From: CAYFMP01 sp964344215
GTDB lineage: Bacteria > Pseudomonadota > Alphaproteobacteria > Rhodospirillales > Casp-alpha2
Length of the DNA stretch: 39,582 bases
Reading direction: 5' to 3'
NCBI GenBank assembly: GCA_964344215.1
Contig: CAYFMP010000030.1
Location: forward strand, 1 to 39,582
Position numbers and translations under genes: made by a program. The number at the start of each line of letters is the position of its first letter. Position 1 is the first letter of the stretch. This document shows, one piece after another, positions 34,622-39,582 of the stretch. The notes under the pieces were generated by a model that saw only the letters and a program-made list of their open reading frames with translations, ran no database searches and was not told where the DNA came from.

Positions 34622-35824
34622 TCATTTGCCTCGCACCCTACTCAACAACTCCGACGAGGGAAAGCCGTCGGGCGGCAGGTTCTCCGATTTCTGGAACGCC
34701 TTGATGGCCTTGCGGGTATTCGGGCCGATCACCCCGTCGGAGCCGCCCGGATCGAAGCCGAGAGTGGCGAGACGGCGTTGCAGGTCCTGGACGTCGGCGC
34801 GCGACAGCGCCACTTCATCGGCCGGTTGCGCCGTCAGCAGGGCGCCACTCCCCTTCAACCGGTCGGCCAGATGGCCGACGGCGATGGCGTAGAAGATCGA
34901 CCGGTTCCATACCAGGACGGTCCGATAGTTCCTGTAGACGAGGAACGCGGGGCCGGCGGAGCCGGCCGGCAGGACGATCGAGCCGTCGATCTCGACGCCG
35001 GGGAGGTCGCGGCCGTCGATCCGCCGCACCCCGAGATTTTGCCATGCGGACATCGGCTTGCCGGTGTCGAGGCCGGCGAGCTCGAAGTCGAATCCCTCGG
35101 GCAGACGGACCTCGCGGCCCCAGGTGCGCCTCGAATCCCAGCCCGAACGCCTCAGATAGTTGGCGGCCGAGGCGAAGATGTCGGGCAGGCTGTTCCACAG
35201 GTCGCGTTTGCCGTCGCCGTCGAAATCGACCGCGTAATCGCGATACGTGGTCGGAATGAACTGGTGGTTGCCCATGGCTCCGGCCCACGATCCCTTGACG
35301 TCGGCCGTCATGTGGCCGTCGTTGATGAGGCCGAGGGCGGCAAGAAGCTGCTCGCGAAAGAATCCGGCCCGCCTCGGATCGAAGGCCAGCGTCACCAGCG
35401 AGCCGACGACCGGAAAGGTACCGGTGTAGGTGCCGAAATTGCTCTCCAGCCCCCAGAACGCCACCAGGAACCGTGGTTGAACCCCGTACTTGCGCGACAC
35501 CTTCTCCAACAGCGCCCGATGGGATTGCAGGAGCGCCCGGCCACGGTCGATCCGTTTCTGGTTGACGCTGTTGTTGAGGTATTTCCAGAAGGTCAGCGTG
35601 AATTCGGGCTGGCGACGGTCGAGCTCGATGACCCGTTTGATCGGCCTGACGCCTCTCAGCGCGTCGTCGAATACGGCCGGCCGGACACCGCGGCTCAACG
35701 CCTCCACACGCAGATCGGCCAGCCACGCCGCGAATGAGGTATCCTGGCCGTGCGCCGTGGCGGATACCACGACGGCGGCGATCGCCGCCGCTACCGTCAT
35801 CCTCGTCCACCTCGATCCGCCCAT
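34622..35824 (-). CDS. mltB: MltB-type lytic murein transglycosylase with peptidoglycan-binding domain
   Basis: This 400-residue enzyme has a cleavable signal peptide (MTVAAAIAAVVVSATAHGQ), the SLT-type catalytic domain (RFLVAFWGLESNFGTYTG, whose Glu is catalytic; FDPRRAGFFREQLLAAL; SWAGAMGNHQFIPTTYRDYA), and a C-terminal PG_binding_1 domain (ALSRADVQDLQRRLATLGF ... IGPNTRKAIKAFQ). It cleaves the MurNAc-GlcNAc bond to give 1,6-anhydro products. ATG 35824 has GGAG upstream; the ATG eight codons later is an alternative. The frame is open far upstream across the next gene but without coding meaning. It follows the YdcF gene by 35 bases. Confidence 0.94.
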   Translation of the reverse strand: MGGSRWTRMTVAAAIAAVVVSATAHGQDTSFAAWLADLRVEALSRGVRPAVFDDALRGVRPIKRVIELDRRQPEFTLTFWKYLNNSVNQKRIDRGRALLQSHRALLEKVSRKYGVQPRFLVAFWGLESNFGTYTGTFPVVGSLVTLAFDPRRAGFFREQLLAALGLINDGHMTADVKGSWAGAMGNHQFIPTTYRDYAVDFDGDGKRDLWNSLPDIFASAANYLRRSGWDSRRTWGREVRLPEGFDFELAGLDTGKPMSAWQNLGVRRIDGRDLPGVEIDGSIVLPAGSAGPAFLVYRNYRTVLVWNRSIFYAIAVGHLADRLKGSGALLTAQPADEVALSRADVQDLQRRLATLGFDPGGSDGVIGPNTRKAIKAFQKSENLPPDGFPSSELLSRVRGK

Positions 35825-35859
35825 GTCTTCTTTCTCCGATATCCGATGCCGACCGATCG

Positions 35860-36654
35860 TCAGTCGGCCGGGCTGGGAAACAGGGAATCCGATTTTCCCG
35901 TCGCCCGGTAGAATATCAACCCCAATATCTCGTGAATCGCCTTGTCGAGCGAACCGAAGCCGCCGAGCAGGTTGAATTTCAGCGAAAACCTGAACGGGCC
36001 ACCGCTCGCGTAGTCGACCGGATAGGGAACGATCGTCCAGCCGGCCTGGCGAAAGGTGCCGATCGCCCGCGGCATGTGGAAGGCCGACGTCACCAGCAGC
36101 CACACCTCGCCCGGTTCCGGGGCCGCCAGACGCAGCGTATTGACGGCGTTCTCGTGGGTGTTGCGCGAGCGGTCGTCGAAGATCACCCGGCCGGTGTCGA
36201 AGCCGATCTCGCCGAGCAGCCGCTTGACGTGCGGCGCTTCCTTCAGTTCGGGGCGAAACAGATCGCCGGAACCGCCGCTGAAGATCAGTTTGGCGCCCGG
36301 GTGGCGGTTGGCGAGCGCGATCATCGCCGTCAGCCGCTCGGCCGCCGAGCCGATCGCCACCCCGCCGCGCTTCGAGCTCAAGTACGGATTGACGAAGCCG
36401 CCGGCGACGACGACGCCGTCGACCCGATCGAGCGATTGCGGAGCCGGAAACCTGTTTTCCAGCTCGGTGACCACCCATGATCCGACCGGCACGGTCGATA
36501 CGAAGACGATCAGGGCTGTTGTCAGAAACAACAGGCGGGCGCCGGCCTGCCGCCACCGGGTCAACATCAGCAACGCGCCACATACCAGAAGGAGGAGGAC
36601 GATGTTGCCGGGGTTGGCGAAGAACCACAGGATCTTCGAGAGCGTAAAGAACAT
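35860..36654 (-). CDS. YdcF/ElyC-family (DUF218) inner membrane protein
   Basis: This 264-residue protein begins with two transmembrane segments (ILWFFANPGNIVLLLLVCGALL and ARLLFLTTALIVFVSTV) followed by a periplasmic or cytoplasmic DUF218 domain: VDGVVVAGGFVNP, ERLTAMIALANRHPGAKLIF, SGGSGDLFRPE, SRNTHENAVNT and LVTSAFHMPRAIGTFRQAG. E. coli ElyC of this family affects peptidoglycan synthesis and undecaprenyl phosphate metabolism, which fits the transglycosylase neighbour; the exact reaction is unknown. An AGAAAG-type ribosome site precedes the ATG. A terminator on the same strand (36751-36776) separates it from the upstream gene. Confidence 0.9.
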   Translation of the reverse strand: MFFTLSKILWFFANPGNIVLLLLVCGALLMLTRWRQAGARLLFLTTALIVFVSTVPVGSWVVTELENRFPAPQSLDRVDGVVVAGGFVNPYLSSKRGGVAIGSAAERLTAMIALANRHPGAKLIFSGGSGDLFRPELKEAPHVKRLLGEIGFDTGRVIFDDRSRNTHENAVNTLRLAAPEPGEVWLLVTSAFHMPRAIGTFRQAGWTIVPYPVDYASGGPFRFSLKFNLLGGFGSLDKAIHEILGLIFYRATGKSDSLFPSPAD

Positions 36655-36750
36655 GCTTTCTGATACTCCCGGCGCGACAGCGCCGCAACACCGCTCACGA
36701 TGCGCCGCAAACGAAACTCAGGAGATACCAGGAAACCGGCTTGAAAAAAC

Positions 36751-36776
36751 AAAAAAACGCCCGTCTTACGAGGGCG
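36751..36776 (-). terminator. Intrinsic terminator after the coiled-coil gene
   Basis: Minus-strand stem CGCCC/GGGCG (36772-36776 with 36758-36762), loop of nine, then a run of seven Ts (36751-36757) and a further T-rich patch. It ends the transcript of the gene at 36810-37139, 33 bases beyond its stop. Confidence 0.75.
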
Positions 36777-36809
36777 CATACGCGATCGAACCGATCGGAA
36801 TACTGTCCG

Positions 36810-37139
36810 TCAGACCTCTAGATCGACCGAACCTCCCCTTGTTTCGCCGCTCGACGCCGGAGCCGGCGCTTCCTGAGGCTCGGACTTCACGGGAGCAGGC
36901 TCTTCGGCATTGCTTGCACGCGCCACGCGCCTGGCCTCGGCGGCCCTGCGCTGCTCTTCGACCCTACGATCCTGAGCTTGGGCGGCCTTTTCCTGGCGAT
37001 CGGCGACCTCTCGATTGCGGTCCTTGACCTCCTCGAAAGTCTGCTCAAAGCGCTTTTGCTGCACTTCCGCAACTTGGAAAGCAGTCATCGCAGCGCTTGC
37101 CAGCACTTGCCTTACAGCCGTTGTACCGTTGTTCAGCAT
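36810..37139 (-). CDS. Hypothetical coiled-coil protein
   Basis: This 109-residue protein has a short N-terminal helical part (TTAVRQVLASAAMTAFQ), a long charged helix from about residue 25 to 75 (EVQQKRFEQTFEEVKDRNRE, repeated Glu/Arg/Gln heptad-like pattern), a Pro/Ala/Ser-rich linker and a tail GGSVDLEV. There is no signal peptide or membrane segment. Function unknown. It has its own AT-rich promoter region and an intrinsic terminator, so it is a single-gene transcript divergent from the small gene at 37476. The neighbouring CtrA box could control it. Confidence 0.7.
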   Translation of the reverse strand: MLNNGTTAVRQVLASAAMTAFQVAEVQQKRFEQTFEEVKDRNREVADRQEKAAQAQDRRVEEQRRAAEARRVARASNAEEPAPVKSEPQEAPAPASSGETRGGSVDLEV

Positions 37140-37164
37140 TCTGCTACCTACACTTCATACCTAG

Positions 37165-37193
37165 AATATACTATTTCAGGTATTACACCACAA
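37165..37193 (-). promoter_or_regulatory. Candidate promoter of the coiled-coil gene
   Basis: On the minus strand TTGTGG (37188-37193), a 17-bp spacer and TATATT (37165-37170) lie about 25 bp before the start codon. The -10 is a five-of-six match and the -35 is weaker (TTG only). Confidence 0.45.
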
Positions 37194-37273
37194 ACTATAT
37201 AATTTTGGGTAGCCACGCAACAAAAAAATTCGAAAAATTCTAATTTTTTTTGCCCCCCAGGAAAAAACGCACG

Positions 37274-37289
37274 TTAACAATGCGTTAAC
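37274..37289 (+). promoter_or_regulatory. CtrA-type binding site
   Basis: TTAA-CAATGCG-TTAAC (37274-37289) is a perfect TTAA-N7-TTAA(C) box of the alphaproteobacterial cell-cycle regulator CtrA. It lies in the 336-bp intergenic region (37140-37475), about 187 bp upstream of the small gene at 37476 and 135 bp upstream of the divergent coiled-coil gene. The remainder of this region is A/T-tract-rich (37215-37255), then turns GC-rich, and holds no gene that I can see. Confidence 0.55.
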
Positions 37290-37475
37290 CTTTGCCAAAA
37301 AGACCGCCTACCCGACCGCTCAACGGCGAATTCGATGCCCGGTTTGTCAGGTTTCTGTCATTTTCGGGACCTATAAATCGAATCCGGACTGAACGGATTC
37401 GAGCCGCGACGACGCCCTCGCGGCCCCGTTCCCGGCAAAAAATTCGAAGGACCTCGGGACTGAAGGAGCCTCTCG

Positions 37476-37667
37476 GTGTCACAGAAAGAGACCAACGAAA
37501 ACGGCAATCAGATCGACCGCCGCAGCGACAAGGATCAACGATCGAACCGAGACCGCCGGCAACAAACCGGCGAATGGAATAAAGACGACCGACGCATGGG
37601 AGAACGCCGCTCCTACGTCGCTCGCCGCCAGGCCGCCGAATGGCGGCACCGGGAACTGGAAAACTAG
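37476..37667 (+). CDS. Arg-rich microprotein of unknown function
   Basis: This 63-residue, very hydrophilic protein is built from Asp-Arg-Arg/Glu-Arg-Arg repeats (QIDRRSDKDQRSNRDRRQQ, then DDRRMGERRSYVARR). It starts with GTG at 37476 after AAGGAG, at a good distance, which is the main support for its being real. It is probably disordered, and nucleic-acid or acidic-partner binding is plausible but unproven. The proline-free, tryptophan-containing tail (EWRHRELEN) could be a short helix. No family known to me. Confidence 0.6.
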   Translation: MSQKETNENGNQIDRRSDKDQRSNRDRRQQTGEWNKDDRRMGERRSYVARRQAAEWRHRELEN

Positions 37668-37826
37668 CGCCCCGACGCGACCCGCCGCCGACGCGGCGGC
37701 CGTTCCGACCGATCATGGCGGTGGCTTGGCCGGGCCGCCATTTTCGGTGATCGTCGGGAAATACGGCTATCGCCCCTCAGACATTCGGGTATGCTGGCGA
37801 TCCGCTCGGCTGTCCCGGAAACGAAG

Positions 37827-38480
37827 ATGCCCGCCAAGATCGCCCTGATCCATGCCACCGTCAATTCCCTGGCGCCGTTCCGCGAGGCGTTCGAGGACCT
37901 ATGGCCGGAACCCGAACGGACGACCATCCTGGAGGATTCCCTGAGCCGGGACCGGGCCGGGACGCCCGAGCTGTCGCCCGCCCTGACGGCGCGTATCAAC
38001 GTGCTGGCCGATTACGCCATGAGCCTCGATGTCGACGGCATTCTGTTCAGTTGTTCGGCGTTCGGGCCGGCCATCGAGCAGGCCGCGGCCAGGCTTCCCG
38101 TCCCCGTCCTCAAGCCCAACGAGGCGATGCTCGAAGAAGCCCTCGAGGTGGGTGGGCGGATCGGCTTGCTGGCCACCTTCGAGGCGACCATCGCCGACGT
38201 CTCGGAACAATTCGACCGCTTGGCCGAAAGCCAAGGCAAGGCCATCGAGATTTCGCCGGTCTTGGCGACCGGCGCCATGCAGGCGCTCAACGACGGCGAT
38301 CCGGCCACCCACGACCGCCGGTGCGCGGAAGCCGCGGCGGATTTGAGTGATTGCGACGTGGTTCTGCTGGCCCAGGCCTCGATGGCCCGGGCCCAGGCCG
38401 CGGTCGCCGAAACGACCGGCGGCGTCGTTCTGACCAGCCCGGCCAGCGCTGTTTCCAAGATGCGCCGTCTGGTCGGATGA
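37827..38480 (+). CDS. Asp/Glu racemase-superfamily protein
   Basis: This 217-residue protein is of the aspartate/glutamate/hydantoin racemase superfamily. The N-terminus IALIHATVNSLAPFREAF and the first catalytic-loop GILFSCSAFGPAIE (Cys76) match. The second half VGGRIGLLATFEAT and CDVVLLAQASMARAQAAV correspond to the mirror domain, but the usual second Cys (as in LGCT) is replaced by LAQAS (residues 181-184). It may therefore be a one-cysteine enzyme (decarboxylase- or isomerase-like) rather than a two-base racemase. I start it at ATG 37827, where homology begins; an ATG at 37791 is in frame. Its stop overlaps the start of the next gene by four bases. Confidence 0.8.
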   Translation: MPAKIALIHATVNSLAPFREAFEDLWPEPERTTILEDSLSRDRAGTPELSPALTARINVLADYAMSLDVDGILFSCSAFGPAIEQAAARLPVPVLKPNEAMLEEALEVGGRIGLLATFEATIADVSEQFDRLAESQGKAIEISPVLATGAMQALNDGDPATHDRRCAEAAADLSDCDVVLLAQASMARAQAAVAETTGGVVLTSPASAVSKMRRLVG

Positions 38481-39043
38481 CGGCTCGCCGGCAGGCTCTG
38501 GCCGTCGTCCTTGTGGCGATCGCCGCCCAGCCGGCCAGCGCCGAGAGGCACGGGCTCGACTGTGGAAACGAGCTGCGCCATCAGAATGCCCGATTTCAAC
38601 ACCGGCTGCGCGTCGAGATCGACCGCACCGGAACCCATTACGACACCGCCAAGAAACGCAAGCTGACGGCGTGGCTGTCGGAAATTGACCGCGACATCGT
38701 CGAGCACGAAAGAGCCCACAGGAAGGCGGCCGGGCGCTGGGCCGGCAGGATCAAGTATATCTATTACGACTTCGAAGGCAGGAAATACGCCGCCGCCGGC
38801 TGCCACCAGCCGAAGGACGGCATACCGCTGGCCGTGTCGCTGAAATCGCTGCTGGCGCCGGCCGAACCGTCGTCTTGGGACCTCGAAAACGCCGAGCGGA
38901 TGAAGCGTCTGATCAAGGTCAAGAAAGCGCGACGGAAATGCCTGGCGATCAAGGCCTACGCCAGGAAAAACAAATGCCTGAAGCCTTACGCCGGCTATCG
39001 CTGGCTCGACCGCTACCCGCTCACCGCCAAGGACGCCAAGTGA
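38477..39043 (+). CDS. Secreted HExxH protein resembling the SprA-related metalloprotease family
   Basis: This 188-residue protein has a signal peptide (ARRQALAVVLVAIAAQPASA, cleavage near residue 22). The segment IDRDIVEHERAHRKAAGRW carries His77-Glu-Arg-Ala-His81, a zincin HExxH. It is followed by IKYIYYDFEGRKYAAAG, the layout of the SprA-related family (VRAHE.AH..A ... YTY..GPDG..YAVGG). The C-terminus is Lys/Arg-rich with two Cys pairs (KCLAIKAYARKNKC). It is therefore probably a periplasmic metalloprotein, with no substrate known. ATGA overlap with the racemase-like gene suggests co-translation. The family assignment comes from the motif alone. Confidence 0.65.
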   Translation: MTARRQALAVVLVAIAAQPASAERHGLDCGNELRHQNARFQHRLRVEIDRTGTHYDTAKKRKLTAWLSEIDRDIVEHERAHRKAAGRWAGRIKYIYYDFEGRKYAAAGCHQPKDGIPLAVSLKSLLAPAEPSSWDLENAERMKRLIKVKKARRKCLAIKAYARKNKCLKPYAGYRWLDRYPLTAKDAK

Positions 39044-39102
39044 CCGGCGCGGCTCGCCGCCCTTGACGCATCCACCGGCGATGCGATAAGTGCCGGGCGA
39101 TC

Positions 39103-39192
39103 GGATGGGTGCCCGAGTGGTTTAAGGGACCGGTCTTGAAAACCGGCAAGGGTGAAAGCTCTTCGTGGGTTCGAATCCCACCCCATCCGCCA
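39103..39192 (+). tRNA. tRNA-Ser (anticodon TGA)
   Basis: The acceptor stem GGATGGG (39103-39109) pairs with CCCATCC (39182-39188). The anticodon arm CCGGTCTTGAAAACCGG gives anticodon TGA (reads TCA). The long variable arm typical of serine tRNAs (AAGGGTGAAAGCTCTT) and T-arm GTGGGTTCGAATCCCAC are present. CCA is encoded, with T-rich sequence following. Confidence 0.95.
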
Positions 39193-39404
39193 CTTTTTCT
39201 TATGTATCAATTGCTTATGAAGCTGTCGTTTTCTCCACCTTACATCACTATCTACACTGAAGATGGCGTTTATTGGGTTGAGGTTGGGGCTTTTCGGCGT
39301 TTCTTAATCGTGGAAAATTCCGTATCTGATCGCCACCGAATCCAAGACGTAGGCCCCCAGCCGGCGCACGGGCTTTCGGACTAACGCCACCCGTCCACCA
39401 CAAA

Positions 39405-39445
39405 GAGACCGACCCAGCGGGGGTACCCTATGCCGGGTCGGTCTC
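39405..39445. other. Long hairpin in the non-coding right end (39193-39527)
   Basis: GAGACCGACCC (39405-39415) and GGGTCGGTCTC (39435-39445) form a perfect 11-bp stem around a 19-nt loop that itself contains GGGTACCC. There is no T-run on either side, so it is not a standard terminator. A second stem GCTGACG/CGTCAGC lies at 39499-39527. Between tRNA-Ser and the terminal repeat I find no convincing gene; the AT-richer part (39193-39330) may be a relic of an integration beside the tRNA. Confidence 0.4.
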
Positions 39446-39527
39446 ACTGGCCAAGGAGACTGCTGATATCCTCGGTTCAAACCACCGTAAGGAAATTAGC
39501 TGACGGCAAAATGACAAGTGCGTCAGC

Positions 39528-39582
39528 CTAGATCGGATCACGTTTTGTCGGAAACACGAGGTGTCGACGACAAAACGTGTGA
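39528..39582. repeat. Palindromic intergenic repeat, copy 2 (right end)
   Basis: CTAGATCGG... (39528-39570) is identical to 13-55. The left arm (TCACGTTTTGTCG) and right arm (CGACAAAACGTGTGA) pair around a central GAAACACGAGGTGT, and the window ends inside or just after the right arm. In this copy the right arm is intact, which defines the repeat interrupted at 65-2066. Confidence 0.7.

Noticed and set aside
34622..36691. A 689-residue reading of the MltB frame through the YdcF gene
   Set aside because: The upstream part is low-complexity Arg-rich shadow; the signal peptide and ribosome binding site mark the start at 35824.
39109..39384. A 91-residue open frame starting within tRNA-Ser
   Set aside because: It begins inside the tRNA, has no ribosome binding site, and the product shows no protein-like pattern.

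Overview
The window looks like a chromosomal segment of an alphaproteobacterium, most likely of the Rhodospirillales type. It is GC-rich and carries the gene order dusB(nifR3)-ntrB-ntrC-ntrY-ntrX-trkA-dat-hfq-hflX, a fused ispDF, a dacA-tmk-holB-metG-tatD-MBL operon, and a full CtrA-type box. Two runs of exactly ten Ns (16371-16380, 27334-27343) show it is a scaffolded draft assembly. Both ends lie in copies of the same palindromic repeat, a usual place for contigs to break.

Layout. 1-2165: an accessory left end, with a palindromic repeat interrupted by an IS1595-family element of about 2 kb. The element carries an AT-rich passenger gene for a membrane protein and a small ORF antisense to the transposase 3' end. 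2380-3070: tRNA-Pro(GGG), a candidate MmgR/alpha-r8-type small RNA with its own promoter, a CRP-like box and an intrinsic terminator, and a STAS protein. 3288-7227: a small winged-helix-like protein, cutA, a response regulator with an unclassified output region, ispDF and a CcsA/HemX-like membrane protein. 7314-19637: the conserved nitrogen/redox signalling block (dusB, NtrBC, NtrYX) followed by TrkA, a D-amino acid aminotransferase, a HAD phosphatase, Hfq, HflX and a conserved small protein. 19694-25611: a more accessory, cell-surface-like stretch. It holds an inositol monophosphatase-family enzyme, a GT9 glycosyltransferase, two tandem related methyltransferases (the first decayed), a hydroxyisobutyrate dehydrogenase-family oxidoreductase, a nucleotide-sugar transferase-like protein and a decayed gene remnant. 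25636-36654 (all minus strand): lipoprotein, mazG, MBL hydrolase, tatD, metG, holB, tmk, dacA, rlpA, a MltB-type transglycosylase and a YdcF/DUF218 protein, combining nucleotide sanitation, translation, DNA replication and peptidoglycan remodelling. 36810-39192: a coiled-coil protein, an intergenic region with the CtrA box, an Arg-rich microprotein, an Asp/Glu racemase-like protein, a secreted HExxH protein resembling the SprA-related family, and tRNA-Ser(TGA). 39193-39582: non-coding, with hairpins and the second copy of the terminal repeat.

Most notable beyond routine annotation: (1) a 12-bp perfect palindrome TCTACTAGTAGA occurs three times although CTAG is rare here, and two copies lie inside genes where they force unusual codons; (2) a probable alpha-r8/MmgR-like sRNA whose promoter carries a perfect CATGTGA-N6-TCACATG site; (3) an IS1595-type element with an unrecognised membrane passenger gene, inserted in a palindromic repeat; (4) a perfect CtrA box; (5) both N gaps can be judged against protein family expectations, and one abuts a suspect, extremely GC-rich insert.
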